Shown: positions 1 to 6,887 of the stretch, piece by piece
Numbering within the stretch: position 1 is the first letter of the stretch
How the letters are laid out: each line of letters begins with the position of its first letter
Virus record (IMG/VR): IMGVR_UViG_3300038701_001028
Span: 1 to 39,357 of that record
Length of the DNA stretch: 39,357 nucleotides
DNA from: a virus
Reading direction: 5' to 3' (one strand)
Translations under genes and position numbers: made by a program
The notes under the pieces: model-generated
Seen by the model: only the letters and a program-made list of their open reading frames with translations
The model's database searches: none
What the model was told of the DNA's origin: nothing

Positions 1-126
1 ATCTTGATCGGGTAGTCTCCACGCCAGCAATAGTTGGCTTCGTATACTACTGACTCTCCTTTCTTAATCTCCTTGGTTTCGATCGGAATAGGCTCACTGA
101 TACTAATTGGGTCGTACGGATATAGA
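1..126. repeat. Left copy of 126-bp terminal direct repeat
   Basis: Bases 1-126 are identical to 39231-39356; base 127 (a) differs from base 39357 (t). Because a gene reads through the join without interruption, this is best read as assembly overlap or terminal redundancy of a circular or circularly permuted molecule. Confidence 0.95.
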
Positions 127-209
127 AGCCAAAAAGCAGTAACGCCCATGGCTATTTGAGCTGATAAAATCACTAAGACCGAAAACCTGTAAATCCATTT
201 GTTATCCAT
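1..209 (-). CDS. Small membrane protein, N-terminal part (continues at 39230-39014)
   Basis: The ATG at 209 opens MDNKWIYRFSVLVILSAQIA followed by MGVTAFWLLY, one membrane segment (about residues 8-29) with a short cytoplasmic start. The frame stays open to base 1 and, if position 1 follows 39230, continues to a TAA at 39014-39016, giving 141 residues in all. The soluble part (YEANYCWRGDYPI and onward) would lie outside the cytoplasm. The start overlaps the end of the preceding coiled-coil membrane gene by 8 nt, so the two are probably co-translated. Position among holin-like and peptidoglycan-cutting genes suggests a lysis or virion-exit role. I do not recognise the family. Confidence 0.8.
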   Translation of the reverse strand, partial: MDNKWIYRFSVLVILSAQIAMGVTAFWLLYPYDPISISEPIPIETKEIKKGESVVYEANYCWRGDYPIK

Positions 210-468
210 TGAATACTATATTAACTAAATATGTTGCGAAAGTCATCAAGATAAGTCCTACCATACCATAGACAATCCTTTCAATATTTTTATATCTATC
301 TAAGGGTACAAACCTTTGCGCCATTTGTTCAAACTGTAGCTCTTTTGATATAGCCTTAAAGTCATCAGATAAAGTATCGACCTTGTTAGTTAAATACTGT
401 AGCTGTTGCAGTATTAGCTTATCCGCTGATTCAAGTGCATTTAATCTTTTTTCTTGTTCATCTAACAT
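202..468 (-). CDS. Coiled-coil protein with C-terminal membrane anchor (XhlA/holin-accessory-like)
   Basis: An 88-residue protein. Residues 1-50 are heptad-like and charged (LDEQEKRLNALESADKLILQ and so on). Residues 51-62 carry the short motif FVPLDRYKNIER, and residues 64-86 are one hydrophobic segment (VYGMVGLILMTFATYLVNIVF). This layout is typical of XhlA-type and related small phage membrane proteins near lysis genes. It would sit in the inner membrane with the coil inside the cell. It lies at the end of the virion gene run and overlaps the next membrane gene by 8 nt. An accessory holin role is inferred from layout and context; sequence alone does not prove it. Confidence 0.6.
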   Translation of the reverse strand: MLDEQEKRLNALESADKLILQQLQYLTNKVDTLSDDFKAISKELQFEQMAQRFVPLDRYKNIERIVYGMVGLILMTFATYLVNIVFNG

Positions 469-477
469 TGTTTACGT

Positions 478-756
478 TTAAATTTGATAATCTACTAACC
501 AGTCATCACCTGGAAAATCTTTAGCCAGTTTCACTCCTGTACTTACTAATTTGATTTTTTCTTCTTTCGTTAACTCGCCTATCTGTTGCTTTTTAGCCTC
601 ACTTAATAGAGCCGCATTTTGAGCTTCAAGTGCATCAGCCTCAGCTCTGTACTTGTGAATCTTTACAGTATTCCTCTGTATAAGATCAGCAGCTCCTACT
701 GCCCCACCTTGATCTTGTACTGCCACGATTTTACTGTTGATTGTCTGTATATCCAT
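478..756 (-). CDS. Small helical protein, unknown
   Basis: A 92-residue protein starting at the ATG at 756 (MDIQTINSKIVAV); an in-frame TTG nine bases upstream is a weaker choice. The middle (residues 30-60) is rich in A, E, Q and K and should form a long helix. There is no signal peptide or membrane segment. It sits between the last fibre-like gene and the coiled-coil membrane protein, so it may be a fibre chaperone or small structural protein, but nothing in the sequence proves that. I do not recognise the family. Confidence 0.7.
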   Translation of the reverse strand: MDIQTINSKIVAVQDQGGAVGAADLIQRNTVKIHKYRAEADALEAQNAALLSEAKKQQIGELTKEEKIKLVSTGVKLAKDFPGDDWLVDYQI

Positions 757-774
757 ATTATGCAATTAAATTAT

Positions 775-1575
775 TTATATTGTTACTAGTACCGCCCTAT
801 TCATAGATGCACTTGCAGGATTCCCCGCTGAGCTTGTTTGAATATTCCATCTTGCCCCCACCGATAATGCAAAGGTAGATGTAAACGAAGCTGCGCTCCA
901 TGAACCATGTCTACCCCACCTATAATACACTGAATTAGCAGGACCATCACATAACATCTCTAAGTCACCTGCCGTGGTCACCGCTTGCCCTGTATCCGTT
1001 GTACCTCCTAGATTCCAGTTACCCGAAGTATTACGCAAACTTGCATACCTATTACTTGTGCTCACTGCTCCAATCAATTCTAGTTCGTTATTCGCATTTA
1101 TTACTCCGCTGAGGTTTTCAAGTACTAGCAGCACTGTATCCGCTGTATGATCACCTGCGGCTGCTCTAGCTCTATTTGAGCCTGTTGTTGGTGATGTACC
1201 TGTTACGAGTCCGCTTGACTCCGCCCAGTCACCTGAACCTGAATTTGACTCTGTCCAGTCCCCATCATCTGGCACTTGTTCTGCAAAACCTAAAACTGAA
1301 GCTGTTACTAAACTATCCCCATTGGGTAGATTAATTGGTAGTACATGTAAATTGCTATAACTATCAGCCCTAACCATAAAATATTCTGGTGTAGCAGGGA
1401 AACCTGTAATGATAATATCATTATTGCCTAGATCAGCTCCTGCTGCCGTTCTGACTGCATCTATTCCAGCAACTCCTGTAGAAGCCGTACTCCAAATATT
1501 ACTATTCCCAAGGTCATTTACTAATGGTGTTTGCCTTGCAATTCCCCCTGTAATTGTTGTTCCTCTATAACTCAT
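775..1575 (-). CDS. Virion surface / fibre-like protein
   Basis: I choose the ATG at 1575 (MSYRGTTITGGIA, 266 residues) because it overlaps the preceding stop as ATGA; the slightly longer frame would need a non-ATG start. The protein is rich in G, S, T and N with short alternating hydrophobic stretches, as in beta-rich tail fibres. The middle (about residues 110-145) has low-complexity G/S/W/E turns. The C-terminal half (ASLRNTSGNWNLGG through VYYRWGRHGSWSA) looks like a lectin-type beta sandwich. It is the last of the fibre cluster and may be a receptor-contacting tip, which is inference from position and composition. Confidence 0.7.
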   Translation of the reverse strand: MSYRGTTITGGIARQTPLVNDLGNSNIWSTASTGVAGIDAVRTAAGADLGNNDIIITGFPATPEYFMVRADSYSNLHVLPINLPNGDSLVTASVLGFAEQVPDDGDWTESNSGSGDWAESSGLVTGTSPTTGSNRARAAAGDHTADTVLLVLENLSGVINANNELELIGAVSTSNRYASLRNTSGNWNLGGTTDTGQAVTTAGDLEMLCDGPANSVYYRWGRHGSWSAASFTSTFALSVGARWNIQTSSAGNPASASMNRAVLVTI

Positions 1576-2924
1576 AATACAATCCAATTAGCTAAATTTC
1601 TATCTGCATAAATTAGTATACCTTGTCCATCCTCATCCATCACATAACTACTTGCTGTCTCAATAGTATCAGACCCATCAGGATTGATCGTTATATTATT
1701 AGTTCCTGCATTGATATCATCATCTTTGATGTACCACATGTATTCGTCCGTTGTGCTGTCTATTGCAGGCAAATTGACTGTACAGATCCCCGTATTTGTA
1801 TACTGTACAGATACAATCATTTTAGTAGTTGTCTTTATATTGAACGAAGATGTGTTCACAATATCCAAGCCTGCACGCTGATTATTCATTTGGACAACAT
1901 TTGCATCATTTATATTACTCTCATCCATGTCTATATCACCCTCCATGATTCCACCTGCCAACGGCAGCGCATCATCTACTCCACTAGACAACTCATCAAT
2001 AGCCTCTTGGACATCATCCGCTGTTAACCCTGAAACTGTATTGTCATAACTAATAGCCTCAGCCCCTACTTTTAACAAGTTTATGGTATTACTTGGATAG
2101 GATGTAATCTTATTCAATATTTCATCAGCACTTGGAGCGTCTACGTTCCAATTTCTAACTGATGCAGCGTCCCAAGTTACCCCACCGCTTGTATTTAAGG
2201 TTAAATCTCTAATAGTCTTTGTTGTTGTTGAACTTCTAGCTTCTAATACGTTTAATGAATTGATGGTAGAGTTTTGGACACTTGTTAAATATCCTATTTC
2301 TAAATCTCCCGTACTTGCAAGATTTGACTGAGTAAGTGCTGCTAAAGCTAATCTATTCTTAAAATTACCACCTGAAAATATGGTAGCTCTGTACATCGCA
2401 AATACAGGGAGTGAGGCACAACTTGTACCTAAATTAGTTCCATCTGCGATAGTTAGATTCCCATTGTGGATAAGACCAGATAGCGTCACATATAATACTG
2501 ATACTGCGCTACCACCAGATTTTAAGTAAACCTCAATGTCACCTGTTGTCCCTGATGCGATACTGTTGACGTTTTTATCAATATCTAATCGTGGAGCGCT
2601 ACTTGAACCAAATCTTTCACCTGCATCAATTTCCCAATCTGTAGTACCTGTATGTTGGGCATTTTGGAGTCTTACTCGCCAGATACCCATAGGAAAAACA
2701 ACATCCTCTGTATAATCCGCACTATCTAAAAAAATAATAGTTTTACCAAGTTCATACTCTGCTTGTGTCGTTGGTACACCGAAATGATCTATTGCATCTT
2801 GATAGGTTGCATAAGGCGCTTCATATGCTCCAGTACGAGTCTTAGTAACAACTGTAGTAGAATCCACGTACACCTGCTCCGCTAGCACGATCCCTGAAGG
2901 GGACGGTATTCTCGTTATATTCAT
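1572..2924 (-). CDS. Tail fibre/spike with beta-helix region
   Basis: A 450-residue protein. Residues 12-70 (VYVDSTTVVTKTRTGAYEAP, then YATYQDAIDHF) match the start of pectin-lyase-like phage spikes, where a ...PYATIQ-A-D signature leads into a right-handed beta helix. Residues 70-270 continue as short N/S/T-rich strands. A fibre-type segment follows (SGLTADDVQEAIDELSSGVD, then GGIMEGDIDMDESNINDA), a repeat commonly found in trimeric tail fibres, and the C-terminus is a compact beta domain. It overlaps both neighbours by 4 nt (ATGA). A host-binding role is likely; enzymatic activity is not evident. Confidence 0.8.
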   Translation of the reverse strand: MNITRIPSPSGIVLAEQVYVDSTTVVTKTRTGAYEAPYATYQDAIDHFGVPTTQAEYELGKTIIFLDSADYTEDVVFPMGIWRVRLQNAQHTGTTDWEIDAGERFGSSSAPRLDIDKNVNSIASGTTGDIEVYLKSGGSAVSVLYVTLSGLIHNGNLTIADGTNLGTSCASLPVFAMYRATIFSGGNFKNRLALAALTQSNLASTGDLEIGYLTSVQNSTINSLNVLEARSSTTTKTIRDLTLNTSGGVTWDAASVRNWNVDAPSADEILNKITSYPSNTINLLKVGAEAISYDNTVSGLTADDVQEAIDELSSGVDDALPLAGGIMEGDIDMDESNINDANVVQMNNQRAGLDIVNTSSFNIKTTTKMIVSVQYTNTGICTVNLPAIDSTTDEYMWYIKDDDINAGTNNITINPDGSDTIETASSYVMDEDGQGILIYADRNLANWIVL

Positions 2925-3142
2925 TTTATTGGTGTTAAGGAATAAGATTGTATGTGTCGATCAATCCATGCTTGCCTAGCCTTTTCTGGGCCAGTAATCA
3001 TGTAGAGTTTCCCTTGCTTTACGTCTTCCATCTCAATTACTTCGAATGGTCCATCGATAGGAATCTCTATAAATGAGACTCTAGCTTTAGGATTGCGATA
3101 TTTTTTAATTACCTCTTTAGGCAACTGTTGTTTCCGAACCAT
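2921..3142 (-). CDS. Small basic protein between spike genes, unknown
   Basis: A 73-residue, Lys/Arg-rich protein (MVRKQQLPKEVIKKYRNPKA) without membrane segments. Its start overlaps the end of the upstream 114-residue gene by 26 nt and its stop overlaps the following spike gene by 4 nt, so translation is probably coupled. The compact middle (VSFIEIPIDGPFEVIEMEDV) looks like a small beta fold. A fibre-assembly helper or minor structural protein is plausible from position. I do not recognise the family. Confidence 0.7.
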   Translation of the reverse strand: MVRKQQLPKEVIKKYRNPKARVSFIEIPIDGPFEVIEMEDVKQGKLYMITGPEKARQAWIDRHIQSYSLTPIK

Positions 3143-3461
3143 ATAAAGTAAAGGTTAAAGCATTGTTTGTATCTGTTCTAACAGCGAAATTCCCATCAGA
3201 ATCATTCATCCCTCCTGACAACTCAATCACGTCACTAGTGTTTGCAGGGATTGTTACGTCATAAAATAAAGCAGTAGACTGATCATAGGTAGTACCATCA
3301 TCATCATGAAAGATTCGATACGAAGCAGAACTGCCTGTTGTATTAGCAATTACTATAGTTTTTAAAACTGCGTTGATACCAGACGCAGGACTATAGATAC
3401 TAACCGCCGTAGTATTTGCTGGTCTAGCTTGACCTAATTGTTGTACTTGAAAAACTGCCAT
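3117..3461 (-). CDS. Small beta-sandwich virion protein
   Basis: A 114-residue protein of nearly pure beta character: VQQLGQARPANTTAVSIYSP near the start, then IVIANTTGSSASYRIFHDDD and TTYDQSTALFYDVTIPANTS. This pattern is common among short phage structural proteins that decorate virions or cap fibres. There is no signal peptide. It sits 2 nt after the beta-helix spike gene and overlaps the next gene, so it belongs to the same transcript. The exact location in the particle cannot be told from sequence. Confidence 0.75.
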   Translation of the reverse strand: MAVFQVQQLGQARPANTTAVSIYSPASGINAVLKTIVIANTTGSSASYRIFHDDDGTTYDQSTALFYDVTIPANTSDVIELSGGMNDSDGNFAVRTDTNNALTFTLYGSETTVA

Positions 3462-3463
3462 AA

Positions 3464-4675
3464 TTAAGAGTTAAAGTAAGCTACATGTTTAAGTAGTTCT
3501 ACTGTTGAATTAAATTGATTATCTTGCCAATTAACAGACGTACCAGCTACAAGAGCTGTATCATCAAAAGCATAAGCACCGATATTAGCTTTTACGTCAT
3601 TATTAACATTTGTCTTGTTGAAAGTAATAGAAGTATCATCTGAGTAATAAGCCGTACCTTGGTCAGCAGTTCCAAACACATAATCGAAGTCACTAACTGT
3701 GAACGTTGTACTTCCTGTGATAAATGAACTATCTGGGAACCCACCATTAAAGTAGATAAATGAAGTGTCTGTGTCAGGTGTCGCATCATTACCATCTGCT
3801 ATCACGTCTGCTTGCAAGTTAATACGACCTCCATTCGATACAAAGAAAGTAAACGGTCCAAAACTAGCACCTGCTTTATGCGTTAGATTACACTCTGCTG
3901 TTGTAAGACATTGAGCACCAGCGCTGATTGTTACGAATCTGTCAAAACTTGTAGCTACAATTTCATCATCAATTGTACAGTTAGTACCCCTACCAAGAAC
4001 TATTGGGAAGTTTGTACCGCTCCAGCCTTCATAAGTTGTATTATAACTACCGTTATCAGTGAAATCTATATCGCTATCACCTCCATCTAGTACAAGATAA
4101 GAACCCAAATAACTATCTATACCTGTTACTTCTAGTTTAGTTCTCTCGGTTCTAATATTGTAAAAACTGTTTGCAATTCGTAAGCCCTCCACAACGACGA
4201 AAGCGGCATTATTTCTGTGGTCAATACCTGTACTAATGGCTGGATTATCTAGTAACCCTTCTATAACAGTTAAGGTAGGGTCTGTTAAATCCTCTCCTCT
4301 GAATCGGATCTTCCCAAGGGCATACTTAGGCACAACTACTTGTTCCTCATATGTACCTGCTGCGATATTGATAATAGTTTCATCTGAACTCGCTTGATAC
4401 CCTGCTACGTTAGCAGCTTTTTGTATAGTTGCAAAAGGAGCTGCGGATGTCCCAGGATTACTATCATCCCCTGCTGGATCAACATATATCTCTCTGGTAG
4501 CCTGTAAGACTGTAAACACATTAGCGTCATTTACCAAAACCTGCTTGCTGATAGTATCTACAACAAACACCGTATCATTAGCTGCAGTCGCCACTTTAAA
4601 AGCTTCTGTGTCGTCAGCTAGAATGCAAAACGGGTTCGTGATCGTACCACCTGTAAATGGAGGAGCTTCAAACAT
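3464..4675 (-). CDS. Tailspike with right-handed beta helix (pectin-lyase-like)
   Basis: A 403-residue protein. Residues 1-18 (MFEAPPFTGGTITNPFCI) resemble the start of the 175-residue protein at 14182-14709 and may be a shared attachment peptide. Residues 63-110 carry the classic entry of a beta-helix spike, IYVDPAGDDSNPGTSAAPFA then TIQKA, followed by TIINIAAGTYEE. Parallel-beta-helix-like repeats with N, D and G turns run to about residue 330. Such proteins bind or cut host surface glycans; no catalytic residues can be assigned here. Its start overlaps the upstream 40-residue gene by one base (TAATG). Confidence 0.85.
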   Translation of the reverse strand: MFEAPPFTGGTITNPFCILADDTEAFKVATAANDTVFVVDTISKQVLVNDANVFTVLQATREIYVDPAGDDSNPGTSAAPFATIQKAANVAGYQASSDETIINIAAGTYEEQVVVPKYALGKIRFRGEDLTDPTLTVIEGLLDNPAISTGIDHRNNAAFVVVEGLRIANSFYNIRTERTKLEVTGIDSYLGSYLVLDGGDSDIDFTDNGSYNTTYEGWSGTNFPIVLGRGTNCTIDDEIVATSFDRFVTISAGAQCLTTAECNLTHKAGASFGPFTFFVSNGGRINLQADVIADGNDATPDTDTSFIYFNGGFPDSSFITGSTTFTVSDFDYVFGTADQGTAYYSDDTSITFNKTNVNNDVKANIGAYAFDDTALVAGTSVNWQDNQFNSTVELLKHVAYFNS

Positions 4676-4797
4676 TATTTTTTATTAGCGTATATTGCAC
4701 GTTCTTGTCTCATTGCTGCCTTTTTGCTTGAATGAGTGCCAAGTGTTTTGCCTTTCTTAGACAAAAGTTGATATTTTGATCCTTTTTTCTTAATCAT
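4675..4797 (-). CDS. Tiny basic conserved-type phage protein
   Basis: A 40-residue protein beginning MIKKKGSKYQLLSKKGKTLG and continuing THSSKKAAMRQERAIYANKK. Short proteins of the form K-x-W/Y-x-L-x-S-K-K-G-K-x-L-G-x-H-x-S-K-x2-A-x2-Q-E-R-A-I are, from memory, widespread in phage structural clusters and of unknown function. Its TAA overlaps the ATG of the spike gene (TAATG), which supports real translation and coupling. The 162 nt upstream (4798-4959) hold no convincing gene. Confidence 0.75.
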   Translation of the reverse strand: MIKKKGSKYQLLSKKGKTLGTHSSKKAAMRQERAIYANKK

Positions 4798-4959
4798 ATT
4801 GACAATGTGTTAGATATATGTTAGTGTTTTACCGTTGTATGTTTTAACTACACAATAATGGTGCGATTGGTCGATTTTGCAGGCTACATTGCAGGTGCAG
4901 GGTTTATATGTTTTTTATTCAGTATACACTGGATATTAGGCTTAATGTTTGTCATGGCT

Positions 4960-6882
4960 CTACTCGCTACTAGATAAAGCTTCGAGACGCTTAATTAGCT
5001 CTTGCCGTGCCTTCTTGTTTTTAATCACTGCTAATGTCTGGCTTTCTATGTCAGGAAGAATTTTACCTAACGGTATTACTTCGTTTGCAACATCAATGAT
5101 AACTCCACCAAGCTTTGAAGCTTTGCCTATTAACCCAGGTGCTGCTGCTGTATCGCCGATTGTCCTTTGCGTTAATAAAGGTTTAGCTTTACTAGATTTT
5201 ATTGTACGTCTGCTCAGATCAGATAAAACGGCTAAATTTATCGGTGAAACTCCTGTTGCTTCTTCAAACATTGCAGCAACTTCTTTATTAATTCCGCCTC
5301 TCTCACTTAACAACCTGTTCATAAATTTATCAATATTCTCACCTTTACTTGTTTTGCCTGCAATTTCATCAAGTGCATTCTTTAATTCTGCAAATGCTTC
5401 TACTCTATCAGCTTCTAATTTACCAACTTGTTTCTCAAGAATACCTCGTAGCTCTTCCCTTGCAACTTGACTTAGCACATCTAAGTTGTCAGAGATCTCA
5501 CCCTGCTTCTTTTTGAACTGAATATTTTTATCTAGCTTAATTCTATTGTCTAGTAATCTTTGGAAGTTTGGGTCTTGCTTCGCCCTAGTCAAGGCTGCCA
5601 AAATATTATTGGCTTCAGCGACTTCTGTTTTGGTTAAAATAGGTTCTCGCCCCTTTAAAGCCTTCAACTTACCTTCACTGATTGTATACCCTTTTGTTTC
5701 TAATACAGGTTTCATCTTATCAATGACGCTTTGTACTTCTGTAGGATTAGTACGCACTGTAGCAATTTTTTGCCTCGCTTGCCCGATCAAGGAACCCGTA
5801 TCTTTTATTTTCTCATTCAACACATCAAATCCTTCCTGCATTTTTTGTATTCGTAGATCATCAGGCGTAATATTTCTTACGTCTGCATCAAAAGCCTTTG
5901 CTGTATCGAAAAATTCTTTAGCTAGATCTTCATCAATATCATTTAAAATTGGGACTAAATTTTGGTCTAATCCCACTAATACGTTTTTAACATCTTGCCA
6001 CTTATCCTTGGCAGCGATTTCAGCAGACACTCTTGGTCGTTCTAGTACTGTACCTATTTCTGGCGCTGCATTTTTAAGGTTTTGTAAAGATGTCGTAGCT
6101 GCTTGTATGCCTTTCTCAATACCTTCTTCAGCAACATCTATACCCTTTGTTATCGCTTTGCCTGTCTGTTTCAAAGCTTGCTCTCCCACTTCTTCTACAA
6201 CTTCTTTACCAACTCCTAATGTACCCACTTCTAACCCTAGTCCTGCACTTCTCATTACTTCCTGAACACCAGGTGGAAGCTTTGCGAAGTCTTCACTAAT
6301 AGCCGTTGTAAAATCAGCAAGTGTTTGCCTTTGTTCAGGACTTAATTTCTCCATTGCCCCTGTGATTACTGGCTCTATCGCTGCGCCTGCTACTCCCTCT
6401 ACGGCACCTAATGCTGGCCGAAACGCTACATCTGCACCTGATGCTGGTATATTCAACGCTTGTGCGCCAAGCTTAGTCAATTTCTGACCAAATGTATCAG
6501 TTGGCATCTCTTCTATTAAAGCTTTCCTTGTTCCTACTCTTTCTTTAGCTTTTTCTACACCCTGCACCAAGCCTTCCTGCGCACCCAGTACGCTTCTTTC
6601 TACAATATTGCCTGGTTTATCTCCTTCTTGAAACATTTGACCACTAGTTCCTTCTGCTGCCTTTGTTGTAAATGGACTAGATTTTGGGGTAGTCGTGAAA
6701 GCATCTGCCTGCGGTTGAGTGCTGAATGCGCTTTTAATCTTACCTTCTGGAGAACTGGCTTCAGCTTCCATTTCCGCCTGTCGTGTTTTAACAGCTTTCA
6801 ATCTTTTTATAGCCTCTTCTGGGGTTGCTCCTTTAGATACAACTTTATCTAAAAAATTTTTATCTTGTTGTGTAAGTGCCAT
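4960..6882 (-). CDS. Large internal virion / ejection-type protein
   Basis: A 640-residue protein. The N-terminus (QQDKNFLDKVVSKGATPEEA) resembles the short repeat found at the start of many virion-internal proteins. Residues 140-230 are Gly/Ala-rich and weakly hydrophobic (NIPASGADVAFRPALGAVEG, then VAGAAIEPVITGAMEKL), as in membrane-inserting ejection proteins. Residues 290-560 are long charged coiled coils. It lies directly after the 845-residue protein, and the pair matches the large core or ejection proteins of short-tailed phages. There is no sequence identity to a named protein that I can claim. Confidence 0.65.
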   Translation of the reverse strand: MALTQQDKNFLDKVVSKGATPEEAIKRLKAVKTRQAEMEAEASSPEGKIKSAFSTQPQADAFTTTPKSSPFTTKAAEGTSGQMFQEGDKPGNIVERSVLGAQEGLVQGVEKAKERVGTRKALIEEMPTDTFGQKLTKLGAQALNIPASGADVAFRPALGAVEGVAGAAIEPVITGAMEKLSPEQRQTLADFTTAISEDFAKLPPGVQEVMRSAGLGLEVGTLGVGKEVVEEVGEQALKQTGKAITKGIDVAEEGIEKGIQAATTSLQNLKNAAPEIGTVLERPRVSAEIAAKDKWQDVKNVLVGLDQNLVPILNDIDEDLAKEFFDTAKAFDADVRNITPDDLRIQKMQEGFDVLNEKIKDTGSLIGQARQKIATVRTNPTEVQSVIDKMKPVLETKGYTISEGKLKALKGREPILTKTEVAEANNILAALTRAKQDPNFQRLLDNRIKLDKNIQFKKKQGEISDNLDVLSQVAREELRGILEKQVGKLEADRVEAFAELKNALDEIAGKTSKGENIDKFMNRLLSERGGINKEVAAMFEEATGVSPINLAVLSDLSRRTIKSSKAKPLLTQRTIGDTAAAPGLIGKASKLGGVIIDVANEVIPLGKILPDIESQTLAVIKNKKARQELIKRLEALSSSE

Positions 6883-6887
6883 AATGT

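Noticed and set aside
4798-4959. Cys-rich 30-odd-codon minus frame (TCNVACKIDQSHHY) and a 23-codon ATG frame
   Set aside because: The first has no start codon after its upstream stop; the second lacks any support beyond being open.
5546-6265. 239-codon plus-strand frame
   Set aside because: Antisense shadow of the coiled-coil ejection-type gene; Cys/Ser/Phe-rich composition typical of reverse-strand reading.
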